Of a DNA stretch of 64,000 bases, positions 54,108 through 61,592 are shown one piece after another (within the stretch, counting starts at the first letter, position 1; each line of letters begins with the position of its first letter). The stretch lies in assembly GCF_001625595.1 (NCBI RefSeq), contig NZ_AUXT01000196.1, positions 1-64,000 of the forward strand. The letters run 5' to 3'. Below the pieces are notes generated by a model. It searched no databases and had not been told where the DNA came from. It was given only the letters and a program-made list of their open reading frames with translations. Origin of the DNA: Pseudoalteromonas luteoviolacea NCIMB 1942 (GTDB lineage: Bacteria > Pseudomonadota > Gammaproteobacteria > Enterobacterales > Alteromonadaceae). A program made the position numbers and the translations under genes.

Positions 54108-54317
54108 ATGAAAGGTAAAACAAAGTCACAGCATAGAGGCGAACTTACCGTAGTTGTCATTGCGTTAGTTGCTTTTGTCGTTGGTTTAGTTGGCCATCTA
54201 GCAGGAGCAAGTTACGCTAACTCAGATTCATTTGGCTATTTAGCAGCGCCAGTACCACTTATAATGGGTATCATCGCTTTAGTGGCTTATAAAGTCGCAC
54301 AAAAAGCAGATAAATGA
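54108..54317 (+). CDS. Small two-helix membrane protein
   Basis: 69 aa with AAGGAGAG before the ATG. Basic N-terminus (MKGKTKSQHRGE), TM helices about 13-34 and 45-63 with Gly/Ala-rich faces (VGLVGHLAGASY), Lys-rich C-terminus. Family not recognised. Convergent with the lipase gene; single gene. Confidence 0.75.
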   Translation: MKGKTKSQHRGELTVVVIALVAFVVGLVGHLAGASYANSDSFGYLAAPVPLIMGIIALVAYKVAQKADK

Positions 54318-54318
54318 G

Positions 54319-54924
54319 TTATTCGTCGCGGTGCAAAATTTCAATGATGTAATCCATCACACTGCGCGAATAAATTAAAGTGGTGTGGCTGAGATGAAAT
54401 ATTTTGTGTTCAGCCATGCCTTTTAGTTTCGTTTCATCCAATAAAACTGTACCGTCGGAACGGCTGCCCTTTTGCAATAGTGGCATCAAGCCTATTGGAA
54501 GATCGCCTGCAATGCTATAAAGACGCGCGCTAAAGGGCCAAGTGTTGGTTTCGCTTAACAGGTATTCAACGCTGTTTTTTAACAGCCTATCAAACCCCTT
54601 GTCATGCATATGTTTGGCAATGGCACTGCCCTTGTGAGGTGTGCCTAAAGTAATGACTTTTTTAACGTGTTGGCTTTGTTCTGAAGCCTTCGTTAAGTAG
54701 TCTCTGGCGACCAATCCACCCATTGAGTGACATACCAAAGCGGTCGGTTGGGCGCCAACAAACTCATCAATCTTTCGAAATATGGCCTGTTTGTCTGGGT
54801 CGAGAGTGTTGTAAGTAAGATTGAGAATATCGCAGCCGGTTTTTTCCAAGCGCTTGCAAAGCGGTTGCATCACAAAACCCGACATATATAAACCGTGTAA
54901 TACAACAATCCGCGTTACTCTCAT
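54319..54924 (-). CDS. Alpha/beta hydrolase, lipase/esterase-like
   Basis: 201 aa. Oxyanion region VVLHGLYMSG, nucleophile S67 in CHSMGGLVARDYL, likely Asp157 (GSRSDGTV) and His180 (LSHTTLIYS), with TLGTPHKGSAIA as in small lipases of the EstA/lipase_2 kind. No signal peptide, so cytoplasmic. Starts 8 nt after the yaeQ stop, so the two form an operon. Confidence 0.87.
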   Translation of the reverse strand: MRVTRIVVLHGLYMSGFVMQPLCKRLEKTGCDILNLTYNTLDPDKQAIFRKIDEFVGAQPTALVCHSMGGLVARDYLTKASEQSQHVKKVITLGTPHKGSAIAKHMHDKGFDRLLKNSVEYLLSETNTWPFSARLYSIAGDLPIGLMPLLQKGSRSDGTVLLDETKLKGMAEHKIFHLSHTTLIYSRSVMDYIIEILHRDE

Positions 54925-54932
54925 TGCTTCCC

Positions 54933-55469
54933 CTACTTTAAACGTTGCGGCGTGATTTGCACGCTATGTTCCGCATTGCTTAGCCATATTTCGCCATCTT
55001 GAATGGTTGCTGTCAAATCCATTGAACGAGCGAAAAGTTCAGTCATCTGTGATGTTGCACTAAAGGGTAAGCTGAAAACAGTCAGGTTATTGTACTGATT
55101 TGCCGCAGACTGGTTTTTCTTCCACCAGATCTCTTGAGTGTTTTCACCATAGGTATACAGCACGACTTGCTTAGCTTTTACAGCCGCTTTTTTAAGTCGT
55201 TTTTCATCAGGTAAGCCAATATCAATCCAAAGCTCGATATCGTCAGTGAGGTTTTTTTGCCAAGCCGCAGGCTCGTCATCTACACACAGGCCTTTAGTAA
55301 ACGACAGCTCTTCATTATATTGCAGTATATAAGCCAGTAGGCGGACCATTAAACGCTGTTCATTTTCTGATGGGTGTTGTGCGATAGTTAGAGACTTGTC
55401 GGTATAAACATGTCTGTCCATGTCGCTGATATTTAAATGTGCTTTTAAGATTGTCGATTTTAGTGCCAT
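54933..55469 (-). CDS. yaeQ: YaeQ family protein
   Basis: 178 aa with the YaeQ hallmarks MALKSTILKAHLNISDMDRHVYTDKSLTIAQHPSENEQRLMVRLLAYIL, DEPAAWQKN, DIELWIDIGLPDEKRLKKA and YGENTQEIWWKKN. The fold is a PD-(D/E)xK-like variant; E. coli YaeQ has been linked to suppression of rfaH defects, exact function unclear. Divergent from rbgA. Confidence 0.95.
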   Translation of the reverse strand: MALKSTILKAHLNISDMDRHVYTDKSLTIAQHPSENEQRLMVRLLAYILQYNEELSFTKGLCVDDEPAAWQKNLTDDIELWIDIGLPDEKRLKKAAVKAKQVVLYTYGENTQEIWWKKNQSAANQYNNLTVFSLPFSATSQMTELFARSMDLTATIQDGEIWLSNAEHSVQITPQRLK

Positions 55470-55572
55470 GATAGTGAGCAGAGAGTTTTAAAGCATCAGT
55501 ATATCAAGATTTATCTATCTGGTGCGTTTTACGTTAAAATAGCCACAGATTTTAGTTTTGGAGAGATTTTTT

Positions 55573-56517
55573 ATGGCCATCCAATGGTTTCCTGGGCATA
55601 TGAACAAAGCGCGTAATGAGATCAAAGAGATTATGCCGCAGATGGATGTCATTATCGAAGTGCTTGATGCACGTATCCCATATAGCAGCGAAAACCCAAT
55701 GGTAACGCAGCTACGTGGTGACAAGCCGGTCATCAAAATCTTGAATAAAGCAGATCTTGCTGACCCAGATATGACCACAGCTTGGATGGAATATTTCGAG
55801 CAAGAAGATGGCGTAAAAACGCTGGCTTTCGGCCATGACAAAGCGGCAGAAGTACAACGTATTAATACGTTGTGTAAAAAACTTGCGCCGCACAAAGTGG
55901 GTCAAGATAAACAGCTTAAAGCCATGATTATGGGGATCCCCAATGTTGGCAAGTCAACGTTGATTAACATTTTAGCAGGTCGCATTGTCGCAAAAACAGG
56001 TAATGAACCGGCCGTAACCAAAGCACAACAGCGAATTCGTCTGGAAGATGGCATCATGCTATACGACACGCCGGGTATGCTTTGGCCAAAGGTAGAAAAT
56101 GAAAACTCTGGTTATCGATTGGCTGCAACAGGGGCAATTCGTGACACGGCCATTAACTATGAAGAAGTGGCGAGCTATACCGCAGAGTATTTATTGAAGG
56201 CTTATCCGGAGTTATTGCAAAGCCGCTACAAAATTGAAGAGCTACCAGAATGTGACTGGACCTTTATTGAAATGGCAGGTCGTAAGCGCGGTTGTATTCG
56301 AGGTGGTAACCAAGTAGATACGCATAAAATGTCTGAGATCCTCATCAATGAATTACGTGATGCAATCCTTGGACGTGTGACAATGGAAACGCCACAAATG
56401 CGAGAAGATGAAGAGCAAATGGTGGCAGAAATTCGCGCCGCAGCAGAGGCAAAAAATGCGGCTCGTGAAGAAGAGAAGCGTCAGCGTCGCGCTCGCGCCA
56501 GAAAAAATCGCCGATAA
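55573..56517 (+). CDS. rbgA: Ribosome biogenesis GTPase YlqF/RbgA
   Basis: 314 aa from ATG 55573 (GGAGAG about 7 nt upstream; an earlier ATG at 55558 adds five residues). Circularly permuted GTPase: G4 NKAD first, then G1 GIPNVGKST and G3 DTPGML, with IQWFPGHMNKARNEI at the N-terminus. The C-terminus is rich in Arg/Lys/Glu. The family acts in late 50S assembly. Cytoplasmic, single gene. Confidence 0.93.
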   Translation: MAIQWFPGHMNKARNEIKEIMPQMDVIIEVLDARIPYSSENPMVTQLRGDKPVIKILNKADLADPDMTTAWMEYFEQEDGVKTLAFGHDKAAEVQRINTLCKKLAPHKVGQDKQLKAMIMGIPNVGKSTLINILAGRIVAKTGNEPAVTKAQQRIRLEDGIMLYDTPGMLWPKVENENSGYRLAATGAIRDTAINYEEVASYTAEYLLKAYPELLQSRYKIEELPECDWTFIEMAGRKRGCIRGGNQVDTHKMSEILINELRDAILGRVTMETPQMREDEEQMVAEIRAAAEAKNAAREEEKRQRRARARKNRR

Positions 56518-56518
56518 A

Positions 56519-57940
56519 CTACGCCGCTTCAGCGAGCACTGAGCGGTTTCTGCCAGTGCTTTTTGCTTTGTATAATGCTGCATCAGCACGTTTTAGCAGG
56601 CCATCTTCTGATTCATCAATATGATACTGGGCAATTCCAATGCTGGCTGTTACGGTCACCTCACATTGGCTTTGCGCTAAGGTCTCGTGAATTTGATTGG
56701 CAATCTCATGACCTTTGCTCAAAGTCGTTTTAGGCAATAAGATAACAAACTCTTCACCTCCCCAACGACAGGTAAAACCACGTGTACCGACACCGGTTTT
56801 ACAAATCTGTGCGACATGTGCGAGAACTTTGTCACCCACTAGGTGCCCATGACGGTCGTTGACTTGTTTAAAGTGATCAACATCTAATATCAGCATAACC
56901 AAAGGTGTAAATTGGTTGCGTGCTTTGTATAGCTGTGCTTGTAGTAAAGGTTCAAATGCTTGGCGATTATAGGTACTTGTAAGCTTGTCGTACGTTGCCA
57001 TTTTTTCTAAGCGCTTTTGGTAGTGATTAAAAGTGAGCTGGGCGCTAAACAGGATCACGGCAGTTATCACCACCCCCATCAGTAAGTTGATGTACAAGGT
57101 GTCGGAAAAAGAATTATCTTGAGTGAGTGTTTGTTCGACAACTAAATACCAGCCAAACTGCTCTAAATAACGAGAGTTGATAAAAACGGTCTGTTCATCT
57201 TGTTCTAAACGCAGCTTATAGTTTTTCTGATTTAAGAGCTTAGTACTGTGGCGGCCAAACTTATCCGTAATGGTATCATCAGTGAACGTTGAGTCAGTAT
57301 AAAAGAGTAGGCGGCCTTTATGATCAACGAAGTAAACTTTTCGATTATATATATGCTGATACTTGTCGATAAGGCGTTTCAAATGATCGAGCTTCACGCC
57401 CACGCCTATGATGCCTAAGACCTGCTCCTGAGGTTGTATTTTATGGTTCACAAAGACGATAGCTTGGTGGTCATCCCTCGGATCTAGATCAACATTGAGC
57501 GTATATGCATGCGTGTTGCCTAAAGTTTCTTGATACCAGCTATCTTGCTGAACACTTGTGTCGAGCTGAGTCACTTGGCCATCGTAACGATAATAGGTTT
57601 TATCATCACTGGTGACCAAAAAGCTGGTTACGGCATCATAATCGCTACGCGTTTGTCTCAGATATTCAAATAGCACCTGTTTATTTTCGTTCTTTTCTTT
57701 GAGCCAAGCATGTAAAAACGTATTGTTTGCCATTTGTGAAGAAATAATGATGGGTGCTTGCAGTTGTTTTTGTAGATCGGTGTGAATAAGGTGGCTAGTG
57801 AGTGGTAGCGCATCATTCTCAATTCCCTGAAATAACGACTGTTTAGCAATAATCAAGCTAAACCAACTCGTAAATATGAATCCGGTTAGTAGCAGTATCG
57901 TTAAAATCAAATTATATCGATAGCGTGTTTTGGTCATCAT
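56519..57940 (-). CDS. Cache-domain diguanylate cyclase
   Basis: 473 aa from ATG 57940 (MMTKTRYRYN); the frame is open to 58003 without a ribosome site at either place. TM about 8-30, periplasmic Cache domain (about 35-280; DAVTSFLVTSDDKTYYRYDG, DSWYQETL, VLGIIGVGVKLDHLK), TM about 285-310, GGDEF with GGEEF active site (RWGGEEFVILLP). The residues five before it read GTRG, not RxxD, so product inhibition through the I-site is not expected, unlike the cyclase at 7105. The stop abuts rbgA. Confidence 0.9.
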   Translation of the reverse strand: MMTKTRYRYNLILTILLLTGFIFTSWFSLIIAKQSLFQGIENDALPLTSHLIHTDLQKQLQAPIIISSQMANNTFLHAWLKEKNENKQVLFEYLRQTRSDYDAVTSFLVTSDDKTYYRYDGQVTQLDTSVQQDSWYQETLGNTHAYTLNVDLDPRDDHQAIVFVNHKIQPQEQVLGIIGVGVKLDHLKRLIDKYQHIYNRKVYFVDHKGRLLFYTDSTFTDDTITDKFGRHSTKLLNQKNYKLRLEQDEQTVFINSRYLEQFGWYLVVEQTLTQDNSFSDTLYINLLMGVVITAVILFSAQLTFNHYQKRLEKMATYDKLTSTYNRQAFEPLLQAQLYKARNQFTPLVMLILDVDHFKQVNDRHGHLVGDKVLAHVAQICKTGVGTRGFTCRWGGEEFVILLPKTTLSKGHEIANQIHETLAQSQCEVTVTASIGIAQYHIDESEDGLLKRADAALYKAKSTGRNRSVLAEAA

Positions 57941-58027
57941 GGTTGGGTAGTAATCAAAGAGACGCAACTCTAACAAGGGTACAAATACGAAGCCATTACA
58001 CATGATTACAGGTACAAATTTCTGGAA

Positions 58028-58054
58028 ATAAAAAAGGCCCTGTTAGGGCCTTTT
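58028..58054 (-). terminator. Terminator of sRNA copy 1
   Basis: 10-bp stem AAAAGGCCCT / AGGGCCTTTT, loop of 3, followed on the minus strand by TTTTTTATTT. Also lies just downstream of the cyclase start (divergent side), so read-through between them is limited. Confidence 0.9.
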
Positions 58055-58247
58055 AGGTTCATATCTACCGTCACCGATATGAGCAATGTAGCAAGTAAAA
58101 TAGTAAGTCGGTTGTTAGTGAATCACGTTAAGGGGCGTTAAGGCTCTTCACTGACAACCTAAAGCTGTTTACGTGCGCAACACGTGTTTCGGGGTCGAGA
58201 AACAAATTTGAGTACGTCAACAAAGTGAGTGCAATTCCGCTTTGTTG
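58028..58247 (-). ncRNA. Fur-regulated small RNA, copy 1 (RyhB-like)
   Basis: About 220 nt from an inferred +1 near 58247 to a terminator at 58028-58054. The 5' end forms a stem (TCAACAAAG / CTTTGTTGA), then GTTTC/GAAAC and ACGTG-TTGCG-CACGT hairpins, a long stem (GTTGT-c-AGTGAA / TTCACT-a-ACAAC) showing CGCCCC (58132-58137) in its loop, and ACATTGCTCA (58080-58089), identical to the RyhB core as I remember it. CATATC/GATATG close a hairpin before the terminator. It shares a 49-nt identical block with copy 2. No open frame. Predicted to be made when iron is scarce and to pair with mRNAs. Confidence 0.8.
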
Positions 58248-58305
58248 AGATTGATTATCAGTTAGATTTAATGCGGTGTCAATCAATATTTGAAAATAAT
58301 TCTCA
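58246..58305 (-). promoter_or_regulatory. Promoter and double Fur box of sRNA copy 1
   Basis: -35 TTGACA (58277-58282), 17-bp spacer, -10 GATAAT (58254-58259). Fur box 1 TGAGAATTATTTTCA (58291-58305) just upstream of -35; Fur box 2 TGATAATCAATCTCA (58246-58260) covers -10 to +1. Each matches 12 of 14 positions of TGATAATnATTATCA. Both boxes are identical in all three copies. Confidence 0.88.
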
Positions 58306-58396
58306 TTAACATTGGTGGTTTGGTTGATACGGATGAGGGGTCGATAAATGGAGTAAAATTACTCGCTTTTTATCATTCAGCTTCAGTACTGGCAAT

Positions 58397-58422
58397 AAAA
58401 AAGCCCGCTAAAGCGGGCTTTT
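58397..58422 (-). terminator. Terminator of sRNA copy 2
   Basis: 11-bp stem AAAAGCCCGCT / AGCGGGCTTTT with a tight loop, followed by TTTTTTATTG on the minus strand. Confidence 0.9.
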
Positions 58423-58614
58423 CATGATCATATCTACCGTCACCGATATGAGCAATGTAGCAAGTAAAATAGTAAGTGGGTTGAGTATGCTTTACTTTAA
58501 GGGGCGTTAGAGCAAAGCACCTGCAACCTTGCATTTTACGTGTGCACCACGTGTTTCAGGGTCTTGAAACAATTTAGCGTACTTAACAAAACAAGCCGTC
58601 AACTCACTTTGTTG
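58397..58614 (-). ncRNA. Fur-regulated small RNA, copy 2 (RyhB-like)
   Basis: About 218 nt, +1 near 58614 to terminator 58397-58422. Same order of elements as copy 1: 5' stem UCAACAAAG with its partner ending UUAA, GTTTC/GAAAC, ACGTG-GTGCA-CACGT, a GGTTG.. / ..CAACC stem with GTGCTTT/AAAGCAT inside and CGCCCC in the loop (58501-58506), then ACATTGCTCA (58449-58458) and the CATATC/GATATG hairpin. Loop sequences differ from copy 1, while the 49-nt 3' block (58429-58477) is identical. Confidence 0.8.
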
Positions 58615-58671
58615 AGATTGATTATCAATTGTATTTTGATCCATGTCAATATTTTTTGAAAATAATTCTCA
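58613..58671 (-). promoter_or_regulatory. Promoter and double Fur box of sRNA copy 2
   Basis: -35 TTGACA (58644-58649), 17-bp spacer, -10 GATAAT (58621-58626). Fur box TGAGAATTATTTTCA at 58657-58671 and TGATAATCAATCTCA at 58613-58627, the same two words as in the other copies. Confidence 0.88.
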
Positions 58672-58794
58672 TTTGTAATTGGTTCGAATAAATAAGGTTG
58701 GCTGCGTAAATAAGTTCATTTACAGGCACATAAACGTCGTTAAATAAAGTGAGTGAGAATCGCGGTTGATGTATGAATAAGTCAAAGGCTTGAA

Positions 58795-58826
58795 AATAGA
58801 AAAGCCCGCGGGTCAAGCGGGCTTTT
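58795..58826 (-). terminator. Terminator of sRNA copy 3
   Basis: 10-bp stem AAAAGCCCGC / GCGGGCTTTT (58800-58809, 58817-58826), 7-nt loop, then CTATTTTC on the minus strand; the U-tract is interrupted and this terminator is weaker than the other two. Confidence 0.8.
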
Positions 58827-59011
58827 AGTGTTCATATCTACCGTCACTGATATGAGCAATGTAGCAAGTAAAATAGTCGGTAATTGCGTGTTATTTTAGG
58901 GGCGTAAAATAACCAGCTTTAACCTAGCGTGTAACGTTCGCTCAACGTGTTTCAGGGTCGAGAAACAAAATTAGAGTACTTCAACAAAATAAACCGTCAC
59001 TTACTTTGTTG
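58795..59011 (-). ncRNA. Fur-regulated small RNA, copy 3 (RyhB-like)
   Basis: About 217 nt, +1 near 59011 to terminator near 58795. The most diverged copy, with structure kept: 5' stem of 12 pairs TCAACAAAGTAA / TTATTTTGTTGA with one G-U, GTTTC/GAAAC, and ACGTT-GAGCG-AACGT, where the G-C pair of copies 1 and 2 has become U-A. The central stem GTTATTTTA / TAAAATAAC shows loop CGCCCC (58899-58904). ACATTGCTCA is at 58853-58862. The conserved 45-nt block differs by one base. Confidence 0.78.
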
Positions 59012-59069
59012 AGATTGATTATCAATAACATTTGTTCTTGTGTCAATATGTTTTTGAAAATAATTCTCA
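59010..59069 (-). promoter_or_regulatory. Promoter and double Fur box of sRNA copy 3
   Basis: -35 TTGACA (59041-59046), 17-bp spacer, -10 GATAAT (59018-59023). Fur boxes TGAGAATTATTTTCA (59055-59069) and TGATAATCAATCTCA (59010-59024). The upstream box lies about 160 bases from the divergent permease gene and might affect it. Confidence 0.88.
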
Positions 59070-59230
59070 TTTAATTTTTTATAAACCTGGTTTATTTTCG
59101 TATGTGGCAAAGTCAAAAATAAATTCGCAATGCACCCGCATATTTGTTTGTCATTCAATAGCTGTAAACTTTATTTCGCAATTAATTCGGCGTATAACAG
59201 TTACATAAAAATAACAAAAGAGGTGGTTTA

Positions 59231-60532
59231 ATGCTCAGTATGTTGGGGTTAATCGTCGCACTGGCAGGACTTATTTGGCTCACTTTGCGCGGTATGAGTT
59301 TGTTTATTTCTGCGCCATTGTGTGCGCTCGTAGTTGCTCTGAGCAGTGGATTTACACTATTTAATCATGTATCTGGGCAAGACTTTGTCTCTTTGTATAT
59401 GTCAGGCTTTAGTGGTTTTATTCAAGCGTGGTTTTTTATGTTCTTGTTGGGCTCCTTGTTTGGTAAGTTTATGGAAGATACGGGAACCGCAGATGCGATT
59501 GCACGTTATATTACCGACAAAATTGGTATGAGGCATGCGGTTTTTGCGATTGTGTTAGCGTGTGCTTTACTGACTTATGGCGGAGTCAGTGTCTTTATTG
59601 TGGCATTTTCTGTTTACCCAATGGCATTAAGTTTATTTAAGGATGCCAATCTACCTCGGCGTTTTATTCCAGCCGTGCTCGCATTTGGATCAGTTACATT
59701 TACGATGACATCAGCGGGTTCACCAGAGATCCAAAACTGGATACCAATTAAATACTTAGGTACATCGCCTTACGCAGCATGGCAAGAGAGTCTAATTGTG
59801 GCCTTGTTTATGGCAATCCTTGGATACTTTTTATTGGTAAAAATGATTCAAAAAGCGGTGCGTAATGGCGAGCACTTTATAGCGAGGGAGGGAGATCCAA
59901 TCGAAGATGAGCGTCGTTTACCTCACCCTGCAACGGGCTTGATCCCCCTTGTCGTAGTGCTCTTGTTATCGTTTTTTTTACACGAGCAATTACAACAAAG
60001 CGCCTTGATTGTCGCGCTGTTGGGTGGTGTGCTCGCTATCTTTGTGATCAACTTCAAACATTTTAAGAACTTATCGCAAGCGATTAATTTAGGCACTACT
60101 GGGGCTCTGGTTGCCATTGGTAATACGGCAGCGGTAGTGGGGTTCGGTACGGTCGCCAAAGGCACGCCCGCATTTCAAGAAGCCGTGGCTTTGATGACTT
60201 CGATTCCCGGTAATGAACTGTTAGGCGCGGCGATCGCTGTGAGTGTTATTGCGGCTTTAACCGGATCAGCATCGGGGGGGCAAGCAATTGCTTTACCCCT
60301 AGTTGCGCCGCACTATTTAGACCTAGGCGTGGATGCCAATCAGTTACATCGGGTGGTGGCGATCAGTTCTGGTGCGCTAGATACATTACCGCACAATGGC
60401 TACGTAGTGACGACGGTGAGAGCAATATGTGGTGAAAAACATCAAGATGCATATTGGCCATTGGCTGTTTTAACTGTGTGTGTGCCACTGTTAGGTGTGG
60501 CGGTTATCCTCGGATTATTTATCTGGTTTTAA
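59231..60532 (+). CDS. GntP-family permease
   Basis: 433-aa transporter with about 12 hydrophobic segments. Family features: LLGSLFGKFMEDTGTADAIARYITDKIG, LTYGGVSVFIVAFSVYPMA, TMTSAGSPEIQNWIPIKYLGTSPYAAW and ALTGSASGGQAIALPLVAPHYLD with SSGALDTLPHNGYVVT near the end. GntP proteins are proton symporters of gluconate, hydroxybutyrate or other small carboxylates; this branch resembles the hydroxybutyrate/short-acid type but the substrate is unproven. AAGAGGTGG ribosome site. Single gene. Confidence 0.88.
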   Translation: MLSMLGLIVALAGLIWLTLRGMSLFISAPLCALVVALSSGFTLFNHVSGQDFVSLYMSGFSGFIQAWFFMFLLGSLFGKFMEDTGTADAIARYITDKIGMRHAVFAIVLACALLTYGGVSVFIVAFSVYPMALSLFKDANLPRRFIPAVLAFGSVTFTMTSAGSPEIQNWIPIKYLGTSPYAAWQESLIVALFMAILGYFLLVKMIQKAVRNGEHFIAREGDPIEDERRLPHPATGLIPLVVVLLLSFFLHEQLQQSALIVALLGGVLAIFVINFKHFKNLSQAINLGTTGALVAIGNTAAVVGFGTVAKGTPAFQEAVALMTSIPGNELLGAAIAVSVIAALTGSASGGQAIALPLVAPHYLDLGVDANQLHRVVAISSGALDTLPHNGYVVTTVRAICGEKHQDAYWPLAVLTVCVPLLGVAVILGLFIWF

Positions 60533-60640
60533 CCAGTTTTCAAACTTAAGTGCCAATTAGATGTCATATAAAGTTCTGTGAACTGAACTATCTTTGAAAA
60601 CAGATCGGTCACAAAGCAAATAAATAAAAAGGAGAGTGTT

Positions 60641-61429
60641 ATGCATTGTCATGAAATTGATTATGAAATTATCGGCGAATCTATGCAGATGGTTGAAGTG
60701 GAGCTCGATCCCAATGAAACGGTGATAGCGGAAGCAGGTGCTATGAACTACATGCAAGATGGCATTAGCTTTGAAGCAAAAATGGGTGATGGCTCAGATG
60801 TAGACCAAGGCTTTATGGGTAAATTGTTCAGCGCAGGCAAGCGTTTAATTAGTGGTGAGTCTTTGTTTATGACGCACTTTACCAATGAAGGCATGGGTAA
60901 AAAGCGAGTGGCATTTGCCGCCCCTTTTCCAGGCTCTATCTTAGCGCTAGATATGGCAACGTTAGGCCAATCTGTTTACTTACAAAAAGATTCATTTTTA
61001 TGTGCTGCACTTGGTACTAAGGTGGATATTGCATTTCAGCGTAAACTTGGCGCGGGCTTTTTTGGTGGAGAAGGGTTCATATTAGAGCACTTGCAGGGCG
61101 ATGGGGTGGCATTTGCACATGCTGGCGGTACTGTGGTTGAAAAGCAACTCAATGGTGAAACACTGCGCGTCGATACCGGCTGTGTGGTTGGTTTCAGCGA
61201 AGGAATCGAGTTTGATATTGAACGTGTGAAAGGTCTAAAAAGTATGTTTTTCGGGGGTGAAGGGCTCTTTTTAGCGACGTTACGAGGCCATGGCACTGTG
61301 TGGATCCAGAGCTTACCATTCTCAAGGTTGGCTGATCGGGTACTTGAACATGCGCCAAAACACGGTGGCAGCAAGCAAGGCGAAGGCTCAGTCTTAGGCA
61401 GTGTTGGCGATATAATTGATGGTGATTAA
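60641..61429 (+). CDS. AIM24/TIGR00266 family protein
   Basis: 262 aa, beta-rich. Family signature: YEIIGESMQMVEVELDPNETVIAEAGAMNYMQDGI, SGESLFMTHFTNEG, AFAAPFPGSILALDM, FCAALGTKVDIAF-like and GLFLATLRGHGTVWIQSLPFSRLADRV. Function unknown in bacteria; the fold is of tryptophan RNA-binding attenuator type. AAGGAGAG ribosome site. No signal peptide. Precedes EF-G by about 160 bases with a structured spacer. Confidence 0.92.
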   Translation: MHCHEIDYEIIGESMQMVEVELDPNETVIAEAGAMNYMQDGISFEAKMGDGSDVDQGFMGKLFSAGKRLISGESLFMTHFTNEGMGKKRVAFAAPFPGSILALDMATLGQSVYLQKDSFLCAALGTKVDIAFQRKLGAGFFGGEGFILEHLQGDGVAFAHAGGTVVEKQLNGETLRVDTGCVVGFSEGIEFDIERVKGLKSMFFGGEGLFLATLRGHGTVWIQSLPFSRLADRVLEHAPKHGGSKQGEGSVLGSVGDIIDGD

Positions 61430-61448
61430 GTCTAAAAACGACTTATTT

Positions 61449-61508
61449 AATGCAGTTCAACAATGCAATATCGCAGCGATTGCGTTTTAATTGCAAATTG
61501 ACTGCATT
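61449..61508 (+). other. Inverted repeat between the AIM24-like gene and EF-G
   Basis: AATGCAGT (61449-61456) and ACTGCATT (61501-61508) pair over 8 bp and enclose smaller repeats such as GCAAT/ATTGC. It is followed by TTAATCG. It may end the upstream transcript or belong to the EF-G leader; the U-tract is short. Confidence 0.5.
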
Positions 61509-61592
61509 TTAATCGACTTCAAGGATGATGTTCGCCTAAAGAGGTGATATACTCCCGCCGAATAATTTTTCTACTTTAAATAGAGTAAAACA

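Noticed and set aside
58003..58003. Start of the second diguanylate cyclase at 58003
   Set aside because: The extra 21 residues lack any family feature and there is no ribosome site; 57940 places the TM helix near the N-terminus.
58021..59100. The triple repeat as a CRISPR array or a mobile repeat element (REP, MITE)
   Set aside because: The units are about 370-400 bp, have promoters and terminators in the same orientation, and lack spacers or terminal inverted repeats. The sRNA reading explains all conserved parts.
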